The notes: generated by a model from the sequence alone, not told the origin. Counted from the stretch's first letter, positions 17,684-27,319 are shown. The stretch: 64,000 nt of DNA from DASQPR01 sp963797605 (GCA_963797605.1 CAWCPX010000002.1:310001-374000), one strand, 5' to 3'. A program made the numbers and translations.

Positions 17684-19191
17684 CCCGCGCTTTTGTAGTA
17701 GCGGATCGTGCGCTCAGCCAGCCGCTGCGTCTCCGACGTCGCCCGGAGTGCGTCGATCACGATGCCCGCGCCCGGCAGCAGCCGCCCGGCGAACCGCAGC
17801 CCGACCTGAGTTGTCACCGAACTGGCAAATCCGCTGGTCGGCGTGGCCGGGGTCAAAGACGGGACGGTGACGTCACCGACCAACTCCGCGACGGCCTTGC
17901 CGGCGGTCAGCGTGTCCGGGCAAACGCCGAGCAGCGTCAACACCTCCGCTGCCCGCGCCGGCTCACCGGGGTCATGGCCCATCACCGCCGCGATGTCGAT
18001 CACGAGCCGGGCCTGCGCCAACGTCAGCGTCGACACGCCCGCGAACGCGCCCAGCGGCCCGCCGAAGAGCATGGTGCCGCTCGCGTACCGGGTGCGCTTC
18101 CAAGCCGACCGCACCGCGACTCGGGCCAGCCGGTCCAGCGGCACGCGCGGGTAGGTGCTGCGAAGCCACGCGGCCTCCTCGCGCGCCGAATCGCCGAAGC
18201 GGATCACGGCGGCGAGCGCCAGAGCGGCCGACGCCAGTTGCGGGCGAGCACGCACAGCGGCCCAAAGGTCCGCGATTCTTGGAAGATCCGCATTGGTACG
18301 GCCGGCTGGCGGTGCCGTGACCGAGGGCCGTTCGGGCTCCAGGACGTCCGCGCCGGATGGTTGGATCGTTTCTTCGATCTTGACAGGCACGGCGGTGTCG
18401 GCATCGGCGACGCTGGGTCCGGGCGCGCTGGTTTCCGGTGGGCTGACCTCGGCGATCGTGAGCAGCGGCTCGGTGCGTGGCTTCGTGGTCTTCGCCCGGG
18501 TCGCCTTCGCAGGTGCCTTTTTCGCGGTCGTCTTCGCGGGTTCCGGCGTCGCGCTCGGCGACACGTCGGCGGCCGGGGCTGGCGTCGCCTTCGCCCGCGA
18601 CGACCTCGGCCGAGTGATCTTGGCTGGCGTGGTGCCGGACGGAGCCGTGATACCCGACCGAGCCGTGCCCGACTGGGCCGAGGTGTCTGACGGAGCCGTC
18701 GTAGCCGGCCGAGTCGCGGTGCCCGACTGGGCCGTCGTGCCCGACTGAGCCGCAGTAGCCGGCCGAGTCGCGGTGCCCGACTGGGCCGCCGTGCCTGACT
18801 GAGCCGCAGCCGCGCCCGACCGAGCCGTGGTGCGCTGGACCAACGCCTCCAACGCCGACTTGGACCGAGCCGCCTCGTCAACCGCCGGAGCTGCCTTTTT
18901 CGCCCTCGGAGCCCGGGTCGGCGCGGATTTCTGGACGGGTGCCGGAGTGGCCTTCTGATCGGCCGGCACCCCTGACTGCTCGTCGAGGGTCAGCTGCTCC
19001 GGCTTCGGGTCGCCCGCGGCTTTCGGCGCCGAGCCGAACGGGGTCTTCGAGGGCGTGGCGGCAGGCGGACCGTCAGCCTGGCGTGGGACGGCCGGCGTGG
19101 GTTTCTCCGGCTTCGGCACAACCGGCTCCACGAACAACGCGGCAGGCGGCTTGGGCGCTCGGGGCGCTCGACGCGGCGTGTCCTCTTCCAT
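17680..19191 (-). CDS. EcsC-like protein with long Ala/Pro/Thr-rich disordered N-terminus
   Basis: About 503 residues. The first 300 are low complexity: Ala, Pro, Lys and Thr, with an 18-residue tandem repeat (AQSGTATRPATAAQSGTT). The last 180 are helical and glycine-punctuated (GTMLFGGPLGAFAGVSTLT, then FAGRLLPGAGIVIDALRATS) and end RTIRYYKSAG, resembling the membrane-associated EcsC domain. The start is ATG 19191 (MEEDTPRR); a longer upstream frame begins with unrelated residues. The stop TAG overlaps the convergent gene's TAG in the shared tetramer CTAG at 17680-17683. The function is unknown; the disordered part may tether the domain. Confidence 0.72.
   Translation of the reverse strand: MEEDTPRRAPRAPKPPAALFVEPVVPKPEKPTPAVPRQADGPPAATPSKTPFGSAPKAAGDPKPEQLTLDEQSGVPADQKATPAPVQKSAPTRAPRAKKAAPAVDEAARSKSALEALVQRTTARSGAAAAQSGTAAQSGTATRPATAAQSGTTAQSGTATRPATTAPSDTSAQSGTARSGITAPSGTTPAKITRPRSSRAKATPAPAADVSPSATPEPAKTTAKKAPAKATRAKTTKPRTEPLLTIAEVSPPETSAPGPSVADADTAVPVKIEETIQPSGADVLEPERPSVTAPPAGRTNADLPRIADLWAAVRARPQLASAALALAAVIRFGDSAREEAAWLRSTYPRVPLDRLARVAVRSAWKRTRYASGTMLFGGPLGAFAGVSTLTLAQARLVIDIAAVMGHDPGEPARAAEVLTLLGVCPDTLTAGKAVAELVGDVTVPSLTPATPTSGFASSVTTQVGLRFAGRLLPGAGIVIDALRATSETQRLAERTIRYYKSAG
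18671..18815 (-). repeat. 54-bp tandem repeat inside the EcsC-like gene
   Basis: The segment GTAGCCGGCCGAGTCGCGGT recurs exactly at 18701 and 18755, giving a 54-bp unit that encodes 18 residues; a partial third copy follows. It encodes the Gln-Ser-Gly-Thr repeats of the linker and is a likely site of copy-number change or assembly collapse. Confidence 0.75.
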
Positions 19192-19366
19192 TCGCCCGAG
19201 CGTAGTGGCATCTGCGCGCTGAACGTGCGTCTCAGGCGTGGCGTCTGCCAATACGTTCGCGTCTCGGCAGTTTTGCGATGATCTTTTGGTCACACCAGGT
19301 AGTCGTTTTGCTGGGGGAGGTTCGTACCTGTATTCTCGACCGGCGATGGTCCGTAAGGATTATCCA

Positions 19367-19457
19367 GGAGGCTTCGCCTAGTCCGGTCTATGGCGCCGCA
19401 CTGCTAATGCGGTTGGGGTCTTAAAGCCCCTCCCGGGTTCGAATCCCGGAGCCTCCG
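19367..19457 (+). tRNA. tRNA-Ser (anticodon GCU)
   Basis: A class II tRNA of 91 nt: acceptor GGAGGCT pairs with AGCCTCC, the anticodon loop CTGCTAA carries GCT, a long variable arm (GGGGTCTTAAAGCCCC) and T-loop GGTTCGAATCC are present. The discriminator is G; CCA is not encoded. Confidence 0.95.
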
Positions 19458-19494
19458 CGTTCTTGGTCAGTATGTACACTGATCAGGCACACGG

Positions 19495-19567
19495 GCGCCC
19501 GTAGCTCAACGGATAGAGCATCTGACTACGGATCAGAAGGTTAGGGGTTCGAATCCCTTCGGGCGCA
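19495..19567 (+). tRNA. tRNA-Arg (anticodon ACG)
   Basis: A 73-nt class I tRNA: acceptor GCGCCCG/CGGGCGC, D-arm GTAGCTCAACGGATAGAGC, anticodon loop CTACGGA carrying ACG, T-loop GGTTCGAATCC, discriminator A. The wobble A of ACG is the target of the adenosine deaminase tadA, also encoded in this window. It starts 38 bases after tRNA-Ser(GCU), so they may be co-transcribed. Confidence 0.95.
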
Positions 19568-20299
19568 CGTTTGGAACGGCCTGCTAGCTGCGGAAACGCG
19601 GTTCGCGGGCCGTTTCTTTTTGTCCATGGTGGACACTGCGGCGGTCCGTTGGTGCTCCAGTGATGAGCGGCCGTACGTTCCTGTCCGGCCGGGCGGCGTG
19701 ATAGGGGCAGCGCCGGTTCTCGTGTGCCGTGACGATCTTCGCGCTGAACAACCGGGTTGTGCGGCACCCGTACGACCCGCTGACCCCAGGGCGATGAGTG
19801 TGAAGATCGCTGGTCAGTGAGTTATCCACACCTGTGCACGAACATGTGTACGACGCTACGACTGGTGCCGCGACCGTCACTTGATCACAGCGGCGCACCC
19901 TCGGCCAGCGGATAGGTCTCAGGATTGGCAGCGTGGTCTGCGCGATCTGTGAGATGGCTGTCACAGCGTGGAGAGCGAATCCGGTGGTCATGAGCGCGCT
20001 CGCGGCGTTGTCGCCCGGGCGGACGGCGGTGACACGCTGTGTCAGACCCTGCATGAGCTGCACGTCGGCGGCAGTCACAAGCTCGAGATTCGTCATAGTG
20101 TGCCACTGTGTCAGGACTCGGCACAGCCTTCGAACCGGTTTCGGGCCGCTGCGGTCACGGTCGGCGGGACGGCGAAGACCGTCGCCGCCGCCTTCCGACG
20201 GCAGAACGACGGCGACCCGGCCTCCACGAGTAGAGGCCGGGCCTAGTCGACTCATTGCATCAACGCTTCCAGGGTCGAAGGCCGCGCTGACGGACGCTC
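19568..20299. other. Gene-poor stretch downstream of the tRNA pair
   Basis: About 730 bases with no complete gene. A minus-strand frame running into the tRNAs translates antisense tRNA sequence and is spurious. A lone TTATCCACA DnaA-box-like 9-mer lies at 19824-19832. A short GNAT-like fragment is described separately. The lower GC of 19800-19930 and the position beside tRNA genes fit a site of past integration, but no integrase or attachment repeat is visible. Confidence 0.55.
20016..20096 (-). pseudogene. Possible 5' remnant of a GNAT acetyltransferase gene
   Basis: From an ATG at 20096 the minus strand reads MTNLELVTAADVQLMQGLTQ then RVTAVRP. This resembles the first strand and helix of actinobacterial GNAT proteins ('L-x-T-A-x-ADV-x-x-MQ-x-L-x-QRVTA-x-RP'). 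After 27 residues the likeness ends, and the acetyl-CoA motif is nowhere in the following frames. I infer a truncated relic; the evidence is short, so confidence is low. Confidence 0.3.
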
Positions 20300-22841
20300 T
20301 TAGCTGGTGAAATATCCGGCCAGATCAGCGAGCACCTGGGTGCTTCCGTTGGCGTTGTGGAAATCGATCTTCCCGTTTACCACCGGTACGACCACCTGGT
20401 TGGCAATCGTCTGGCCCTTGGAGAAGTTGAGGTTCGACGCGACCGGCAGGCTCTGCCCGTCGGGATAGACCGTCAGGTAGCTGTCGAGAGTCGGCCCGGT
20501 CACGGTCACGTTCAGCACGACGGCCGTCACCCCCGAAGCCGGAATGCCGTCAACGCCGTCGACCTGCAGGCTGACCGTCGCATTCGGGCCGACCGGAGCC
20601 TGCGCCACACCACCGGTGCCGGTGCGAGTGTCCATGATCCGGAGCGGACCCGCGGTGTGGAAGCCTGCGCCGGTGGCGCTGAAGTATCCGGTCACGTCGG
20701 CGAGCAGATCAACCGATCCGCCCACGTTGTGTACGTCGACCTTGCCGTTGACGACCGGCACGATGACCAGGTTCGCCACCGTCGTGTCTTTCGTCAAGTT
20801 CAGGTTCGACACGTTCGGCAGCGCCTGGCCGTCGGGATAGACCGTGAGGTAACCGGCCGCCGTCGGCTTGACCGCCGTCACGTTCAGCACGACCGCGGTC
20901 ACGCCGCTGCTCGGCACCCCGCCGACGCCGTCGACCTGGACTGTGACCGTGGCGCCCGAAGCGACGGGTGCCTTCGCCGCACCGTTGCCACTGCGGGTAT
21001 CCAGAATCCGAGCCGGGCTCACGGTGTTCAGTTCCGAACCGGTGCTGGCTGCCGTGAAGTAGCCAGTGACATCGCTCAGCACGTCAATGTTGCCCGCGGC
21101 GTTGCTTGATGTCGATCATGCCGTTCGTGAGCGGAACGGTCACCAGATTCGGGAGCGTCTGACCTTGAGCCAGGTTCAGCGACGATGACGTCGGAAGGGG
21201 CTGCGGGTCGGGGAATACCGTGAGGTAGGTGTTCGCGCTTGCGCTGACACCGGTCACGTTCATGACGACGGCCGTCACGCCGGTCGCCGGTACGCCACCG
21301 ACGCCGGCGACCTGGACCTTGATGGTCTGGCCCGCACCGAGGCGCGCCTTCGGAGCGCCGTTGCCCGTGCGGGTGTCGAGGATCCGGGCAGGAGTCAGCG
21401 GCGTGAACGTGTCGCCGTTGCCGGTGCTGGTGCCGTCACTGGTGAGCGTCACCGGAGCGTTGTTGTTCGCGGTGTTGGGATCGTTGCGAGTGGTGCCGTC
21501 GTAGTAGGTCGCCACGTTTCCGTCGGTGCCCGAGGTTGCTGTGATCTGGAGACCGAGGGTCGCGGAGAATGTCTCGCCAACCGACATCGCGTCCACAGTG
21601 CTGGCCGCGGCACACAGGTAGTACCTGAACCCAGGTGCGTTACTGCCGCCGCCCACACCGACGCTGTTCGCGCCGTGGCAGTTCGTCGGCACCGTGACCG
21701 CCGTCGCCCACGTCGGCACCGTCACCGTGAAGAACTCAACCGTCTCGCCGGCGCCGATGCTGTCGAGTGCGGCCGGTCCGTTGTCCTTGAAGCCGAACGT
21801 GGCGTTCACGGTCTCGCCGACATGGCCGACGATATTGGCGCCAAGGGCAACGATGTCGTTGGTCGTGTTGACCTGGAACACCGAGGTGGTGCCCGGGAAG
21901 CCGCCGCCGGGAATCGTTCGTCGATCGGCTCCGCGTCGAGCGTGAGGTTGTGACCCGACGCTGGGCGAGCCGCGAAGGTCAGGCCAGGGAAAAGGTTGGC
22001 CGGCGGGGATGTCGGCGTCGTCGCTGCCGTCACGTAGAGGTACGCGTCGATGCGCGCGATCGTGGCCGAGTCGGCGGCGATCGTGCCGTTGAATCCGCCG
22101 TGCACCTTCAACTGCTGGTTGGCCGGGATCGTGCCGTGAACCGTGCACGCGACGTACGTGCCGTTCTCCTCATTCCACGGGGCGTAGAGGCAGTTGTCGA
22201 ACGTCTGCGGCACGAACCCGTGTGTGACACCGAAGACGATCTGCACACCGGGTGCCGCTTGGCTACCGAGGTTGGCGAAGGTGAGCGGCGAGGATGCGGC
22301 GTCGCCGGGGTCCACCTGCTGGTTCGGCACCTGGCCGTCCGTGTCGAACTCGACCGCGTCCGAGACGGTGATGTGGGCGGTGGACCCCGTGTCGGGAGAA
22401 TTCGTGTCGTTGTCACCGGCGGCTTTGGCCAGGAATGTGCCGGTCGCACCATTCGCGGCGCCGACGACTGATGTGACGGTGACCGTGAAATCGGCGAGGT
22501 CCTGCAATTCATCCGGATTGACCGTGATCGGGCACACGACGGTCGAGCCGGTGACGGTGCAGCCGTCGCTGGCGGGCAATGATGCCGTGGCCACGCCGGC
22601 CAGACCGCTGAAATCGAAGGTGATAGTCGGATTGACCTGCGGCATGGTGCCGAGAACCGTCACGTCGATGGCCCGAGATGACGACGCGTGCGCCGGAATC
22701 AGGGTCGGATCTGTCGCAATGGATGTGTGAATTTGGGAGGTCGCATCGGCACTGGCAGGGCTTCCGGTGAGCGCCAGAGTGGCGAGGATGAGAAGGCCGG
22801 CGGTGGTTGCTGCTGCGGCGCGGGAAGCGCGTCTGTCTCAT
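20300..22841 (-). pseudogene. Large secreted protein with three C-terminal repeat modules (frameshifted)
   Basis: An N-terminal signal peptide (MRQTRF, then after one extra base RAAATTAGLLILATLALTG ending SPASA) precedes DUF11-like beta domains (for example GSTAHITVSDAVEFDTDGQV). The protein ends in three copies of a module of about 120 residues, each with a PARILDTRTGNG-type opening, GVTAVVLNVT, YLTVYPDG and DVTGYF. Frame breaks lie near 22827, 21915 and 21100, each leaving clear homology in the next frame. The repaired length is about 847 residues. GGAGAGA lies before the ATG at 22841. It is probably exported and wall-associated. Two other proteins in the window share the modules. The DUF11 likeness is inferred by eye. 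Confidence 0.75.
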
Positions 22842-22946
22842 GTGGTCTCTCCGAGACTGGGTCATCGGGTGGGGCGTCGCAAGGCTACGACTCAGTAGCA
22901 AATTCCGCTGCCCCATTGCGACCCAAGCGCTAGGCCATCAGCTCAG

Positions 22947-23885
22947 TTACGATGCCTTTGGAGTACGGGCGGCGTCGATCTGGTCGAAGTCGCCGTAGCC
23001 GTTGTGCGTGCCACCGCCACCGGACCATTGCCACATCAGCGCGTACTTGCTCGTGCTGGTCTTGCCGCCGAAGAACTGCGCGCACGTGCTCGTGCCGGAC
23101 AGGCACCACCCGGACGGGTGGTGGGCCAGGCTGCTGGTGTCGGCCGTGTACGTCCACTCGTAGGTGTTGGTCAGCGCCGACGAGGTGCCGGTGCCGAAGA
23201 TCGACTTCCACACGCTCGGTGATGAGTAGACGCCGGCCTTGTAGCTGGAGTGGCTGGTCAGGTAGGCGGCGTACCCGTTGAAGTCGGCGCGATCGACGGC
23301 GGCCGGCAATGTAGCTGGTCTTGACCTTCCCGCTGCAGGTCGAGGTGTAGACGAGTTCCAGCCGTTGTCGGTGGCCGGGGTGTAGCCGGGCGCCTGCCGG
23401 GCAACTCGACGTCCATGAAAACCACCGGGTATGTGACCTTGCTGCCAGGTCGGCGATGTCGGCGAGCGTCTGGGCGGCCTGCGCCGCTCCCCAGGCGTCG
23501 CCTCGGTCGTGGTGCCGTTGTAGTGCGGGTCGACGCCGGGGCCGGCCATGAACCAGTAGACACCGACGCCGATCCCACGGGCGTACGTGGCGAAGTTGGC
23601 GTCGGCGTCCTTGCTGTCGGTGGCGGACCAGACCACCGTGTCGCCACTGCACTTCTGCCAGTTGGCCCAGTTGCCGGCCATCCCGATATAGCCGCCGTAG
23701 GTGCCGCCGATCGCGGGCTCGCGGTACGGCACCGAACCGGGGATCGCGATGGAACTGCTATCGGTCCCGTACCAGAAGCCGGCAGGTGAATCGGCTCTGG
23801 CGGCCGTTGCCGCGACCACGGCGCCGCCGAACACCCCCAGACAAACCACGAGAAGGAGTGGTACGTGTCGCCTACGGATCGCCAT
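22947..23885 (-). pseudogene. Secreted protein of unknown family, possibly glycosidase-like (frameshifted)
   Basis: A signal peptide (HVPLLLVVCLGVFGGAVVA, ending ATAARA) is followed by FWYGTDSSSIAIPGSVPYRE, GGYIGMAGNWANWQKCSGDT and YPVVFMDVELPG. The C-terminus GTHNGYGDFDQIDAARTP resembles the last strand of GH25/DUF1906-type barrels, where a terminal acidic residue follows WQW; the acidic FMDVE strand is also barrel-like. Five frame changes occur between 23300 and 23520. The start is ATG 23885. It lies tail-to-tail-free between two triple-repeat protein genes, suggesting a shared surface role. The family assignment is tentative. Confidence 0.6.
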
Positions 23886-24121
23886 GTCCGTCACCGCCTC
23901 ATGCGTGGGATGAATGCCCACCAGCCCCACGATCGCAGACGTCGTCAACTCGTGGCTATCGGAGCCCGGGCGCCCGTTGAGTGCGACCGCTTGCGCGCCG
24001 GCGACGCCAACGCCGATCGCGAGTCGGCGATGCAGGCGGGGTCTGTGGCATGAACGGTTGGCATTACCCGCCTGGGCCACAGCGCTCACCGAGACAATCC
24101 CGCTTCGGCAGACCTTCGCGG

Positions 24122-24148
24122 GTATCGAACGTGAATCGCGTTCGATAC
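24122..24148 (+). promoter_or_regulatory. Palindromic operator-like site upstream of the second triple-repeat gene
   Basis: GTATCGAACG and CGTTCGATAC form a perfect 10-bp inverted repeat with a 7-base spacer, ending 70 bases before the GTG start at 24218. The rest of the 332-base divergent gap (23886-24217) shows nothing else. The shape and position suit a dimeric regulator. Confidence 0.45.
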
Positions 24149-24217
24149 GATCCGTCCCGCAGCCGGAGTCCTCATCATCGGACTGCCGGACTTGATCGCG
24201 GGGAGAAGATAACCGCA

Positions 24218-26278
24218 GTGCGCAGATTCATCACATTCGCGGTCGGTGGCGTCATGCTCGCGGCAGCGCTGACCGTCCCAGCAACGGCCGCACAGGCCAG
24301 CGTCCCGACCGCCCCGTACAACGTTTTCACGATTGAAGAGAACAGCAACGGCTACTACCAGGTCGACTCGGTCACTGGCAGCGCCGACGGTTCGGGTTTC
24401 AGGCTTTCGGGCACCGACGAGTGGGGAAATCACGACAGCATAAATCTCGCGCCGCCAGCTGGGTCGCAGCTGTCGGTCGGCACCTACGCGCTCGCCGGCG
24501 GAACACCGGACGCCACCCACGCAATTCTCGACATCACGGTCGGGTCATCCGGAGGGTGCAGCAACGGGTCGGGGTCGATCACGATTGATCAAATCACCCG
24601 GGACGGGTCGCAGAACGTGACCGCGTTTGCCGCCACCTATTCGTTTGGGTGTGGCATTCAGCAAACGCAGTATGGTGTGCTGCGTTACAACTCAAGCCTC
24701 GGATTCGTGGCCGCGAGCGAGGACAGCTACAGCGTCGATTTCGGTCAGCATTACCTTGGCGAATTCACCCCGGCGACGATGACGATCACCAACTCCGGCA
24801 GTCAGACACTGATCCTCGGTCAGATGCAGAAGACCGGTCTGCAGACGTCCGCCTTCGGGATCACGGCCGATACGTGTTCCGGCCAATCGATCGCGGCAGG
24901 CGCGACGTGCGTGATCACGGTCAATCCGAGGCCGACCGCGCCCGGCATCGGCTTGCTTAACATCCAGATCCCCGACAACTCGCCGCTCGGCGTGCGGTAT
25001 GGAACCTTCTCCTACCAAGCGGAATATAGCCAGATCGGAACATATCGATATTCTGGCACGGTGCGGATCCTGGACACCCGGCACGGAACCGGCGCAGCGA
25101 AACACGTCGTCGCGGCCGGGCAGACGATCGCGCTGCAGGTCGCGGGACATGGAAACGTACCAGCGACCGGCGTGTCCGCCGTTGTCCTGAACCTCACGGC
25201 CACCAACACCCGATCCAACGGCTACCTGACGGTCTACCCGCATGGCACGTCCCGCCCGACCGTGTCCAACCTCAACTACGCCGCCGGTAGGACTCGGGCT
25301 AACTCGGTCACGGTCGCGCTCGGATCCACCGGTGCCGTCGACATTTACAACGGCTCGGCCGGCACCGTCGACATCATCATCGACTCGTCCGGTTATTTCG
25401 TCGGTCAGAACAATATGCTGGGCGGCGGCGCCTACCACCCGATCACTTCGGGACGGATCCTGGACACCCGGACGGACACCGGTGCGCTGCCAGCCGGCTA
25501 CGAAATTATGATCCCGTTCAGTTTCAACCACCCTGGCGGCCCGGACATCGACTCGCACGTCAGCGCCGTCGCGTTCAACATCACCGCGGTAGGCCCGACC
25601 ACGACCGGATATCTCTCGACGGACGGTGACAACACGTCGGTCCTGAACTTCGCCAAGGGTCAGACGGTGCCCAACATGGCGATCCTGCACACCGACCACT
25701 GCATGTCGAGTCAGTGTCTCAACATGCCGTACATCGTCATTTACAACGGTCAGACCACCGGAAAGACGGAGGTTCTGGTCGACGTCATCGGATACTACGA
25801 CGACGGTTCGATGACCAACGGGCTGCGGTTCCACGCGGTCTCACCGATACGGATCGCCGACACCCGCAGCAGGTTCGGCGCGGCGCCGATCGGCGCTGGC
25901 AAGACCGCGACCATCACGGCGCCGGGGAGCCTGACCGACGACGAAACGTACGCGGTCGCGCTGAACGTCACCGCGATCAGCCCGACTGCCACGACCTATC
26001 TGACGGTCTGGCCGAACGGTGCCCGACCCAGCACCAGCACGCTCAACCCGGCCGCGAAGCAAACCGTCGCGAACGGCACGATCACGTTGTTGAGCGGCAG
26101 CAACACGTTCAACGTCTTCAACGCCGCAGGCACCACCAACCTCTGCGTGGACGTCGCCGGCACGTACGAGCTTTATCCATACTCGCCGGTCGAGAGCGAC
26201 CTGACCGCGCCGACGACATCCGCACTTCCCATACCGGTCATCGCATCCGGACACTCGGTGGTCAAACCCATTCGCTAA
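24218..26278 (+). CDS. Secreted protein with three C-terminal repeat modules (copy 2)
   Basis: 686 residues from GTG 24218 (ribosome site GGGGAGAAG). The signal peptide MRRFITFAVGGVMLAAALTV ends before AQASVPTAP. The N-terminal half includes an Ig-like HYDIN/ASH-type domain (VDFGQHYLGEFTPATMTITN then GATCVITVNPRP). The C-terminal half has three modules of about 115 residues opening with TVRILDTRHGTG, SGRILDTRTDTG and PIRIADTRSRFG, each ending in a GY-F/Y-type strand. The second module has a Cys-containing insertion (CMSSQCLN). The frame is intact. It is divergent from the secreted protein at 22947 and probably displayed on the cell surface. Confidence 0.85.
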   Translation: MRRFITFAVGGVMLAAALTVPATAAQASVPTAPYNVFTIEENSNGYYQVDSVTGSADGSGFRLSGTDEWGNHDSINLAPPAGSQLSVGTYALAGGTPDATHAILDITVGSSGGCSNGSGSITIDQITRDGSQNVTAFAATYSFGCGIQQTQYGVLRYNSSLGFVAASEDSYSVDFGQHYLGEFTPATMTITNSGSQTLILGQMQKTGLQTSAFGITADTCSGQSIAAGATCVITVNPRPTAPGIGLLNIQIPDNSPLGVRYGTFSYQAEYSQIGTYRYSGTVRILDTRHGTGAAKHVVAAGQTIALQVAGHGNVPATGVSAVVLNLTATNTRSNGYLTVYPHGTSRPTVSNLNYAAGRTRANSVTVALGSTGAVDIYNGSAGTVDIIIDSSGYFVGQNNMLGGGAYHPITSGRILDTRTDTGALPAGYEIMIPFSFNHPGGPDIDSHVSAVAFNITAVGPTTTGYLSTDGDNTSVLNFAKGQTVPNMAILHTDHCMSSQCLNMPYIVIYNGQTTGKTEVLVDVIGYYDDGSMTNGLRFHAVSPIRIADTRSRFGAAPIGAGKTATITAPGSLTDDETYAVALNVTAISPTATTYLTVWPNGARPSTSTLNPAAKQTVANGTITLLSGSNTFNVFNAAGTTNLCVDVAGTYELYPYSPVESDLTAPTTSALPIPVIASGHSVVKPIR

Positions 26279-26288
26279 TGCCCGCAAT

Positions 26289-26324
26289 CCGTGGGGGCGT
26301 CGCCGATCGGCGACGCCCCCACGG
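26289..26324. terminator. Perfect 16-bp hairpin terminator
   Basis: CCGTGGGGGCGTCGCC at 26289-26304 pairs exactly with 26309-26324 around a GATC loop. It lies 11 bases after the triple-repeat gene and directly after the stop of the convergent LacI remnant, so it can serve both strands. There is no T-run. Confidence 0.85.
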
Positions 26325-26325
26325 C

Positions 26326-26607
26326 TCAGCGTGGTGTCGGATTGCCGACGAGCGTCATCTCGGTCGAACGCCGGGTCGCCAGGCGGCACGGCATCAACTG
26401 CACGCCGCGTTCCAGCGGGTGCCCCCTCGATCGCCTGCAGCAGCTTCGTGGCGGCCGTATGCCCGAGTTCGGTCAAATTCAGATCAACGGTCGTCAGTGG
26501 TGGACGGCAGCCCTCGGCCATTACTTCCCAGTTGTCCACGCCGACGATGCCCACTTCCTCCGGCACGAGCCGGCCGGCTTCCGGCAACGCGTCGGCGATG
26601 CCGCAGG
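26326..26607 (-). pseudogene. C-terminal remnant of a LacI-family regulator
   Basis: The minus strand reads ACGIADALPEAGRLVPEEVG then IVGVDNWEVMAEGCRPPLTT and LGHTAATKLLQAIEG, the conserved end of LacI/GalR sugar-binding domains, followed (after a one-base shift near 26420) by PLERGVQLMPCRLATRRST and a stop. About two thirds of the protein, including the HTH, is missing: the homology stops abruptly at about 26605, where a nuclease-like gene begins in the opposite direction. This looks like a deletion or insertion junction. Confidence 0.7.
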
Positions 26608-26619
26608 CGATTCAAGGCC

Positions 26620-27296
26620 ATGCTTCACAACGTCTGGGACCTCGAGAGCGATCCGTTCGGCGGCTGGCTGAGCGACAGAGACACGAGCCTCGGCGGCGAA
26701 ATCGACCGACACTTGCATCGATTTCCAGGCGACTGGACCACGGAGGAGTTGTTCGACCGCCTCGGCGCGTTCGCCGCATCCAATAGACGCTTCGCGCTGC
26801 TCCTCGAAGGGCTCGTCTCTGCGGAGACATTGCCCGACGAGGCGGCGCAGCGACAGGTCGTCTCCGTCCTGAACAGTCACCTCACTGGCGTGGGCCTACA
26901 ACTGCGGGAAACCAGCGAGGCCGACGGATACCCAGTGTTTCGTCTGACCTCCACCCGAGCCCACGGCGGCCGACCCAAGAACTTCGAGCTGTTCCACGAG
27001 ATCCACGGCGAGCGGATTTACGACCTGCCTGCGTTACTACCCGAGGTGTGGCTGCACTGGGATCCACATACCGTCAAGGCTCGCGGCGCGAAAGCGCTGC
27101 TGAACCTACGAATGGACTTCCTCATGCTCCTGCTCGGCGGTCACCGTATCGTCTTAGAGGTCGACGGCAAGCATCACTACGCAGATGGCGCGCTGGCCGA
27201 GCCGTCCGTGTACGTGGCAACCATGCGCGGCGACCGAGACCTCAAGCTTGCTCGCTGTGACGTATTCCGCTTCCGAGCGAGGACGACGCCGAGTAG
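26620..27296 (+). pseudogene. Truncated PD-(D/E)XK nuclease-like protein, possible phage-defence relic
   Basis: From ATG 26620 the product begins MLHNVWDLESDPFGGWLSDR and has a helical region (FALLLEGLVSAETLPDEAAQ). It ends with a nuclease-type core, LRMDFLMLLLGGHRIVLEVD then GKHHYADG, where the Asp and the E-x-D-G-K pattern fit PD-(D/E)XK/DUF559-like sites. From memory of the family (AbiJ N-terminal-domain-type proteins), a middle segment after HGGRPKN is missing. The natural end appears after DVFRF as PSEDDAE-stop at 27296, one base out of frame; the original frame otherwise runs on through the terminator. Probably a decayed defence gene. Confidence 0.5.
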
Positions 27297-27319
27297 CACG
27301 ACGCGCCCCCAGCGCAGAG

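Noticed and set aside
17314..18690. A long + strand frame opposite the EcsC-like gene
   Set aside because: Its translation is dominated by Arg, Gly and Pro with no family likeness, while the minus strand shows a defined C-terminal domain.
19483..19767. A minus-strand reading frame running through the tRNA-Arg gene, with a GIRTPNLLIRSQMLYPLSYG segment
   Set aside because: This is the translation of antisense tRNA sequence, a well-known annotation artefact, not a protein gene.
19824..19832. TTATCCACA, a perfect DnaA-box-like 9-mer
   Set aside because: It is single. There is no cluster of boxes, AT-rich unwinding region, dnaA or dnaN gene nearby, so it is not an origin.
20300..22841. Repetitive DNA considered as a CRISPR array
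   Set aside because: The repeats are about 360 bases, in frame, and diverged at the protein level; there are no short identical repeats with unique spacers and no cas genes in the window.
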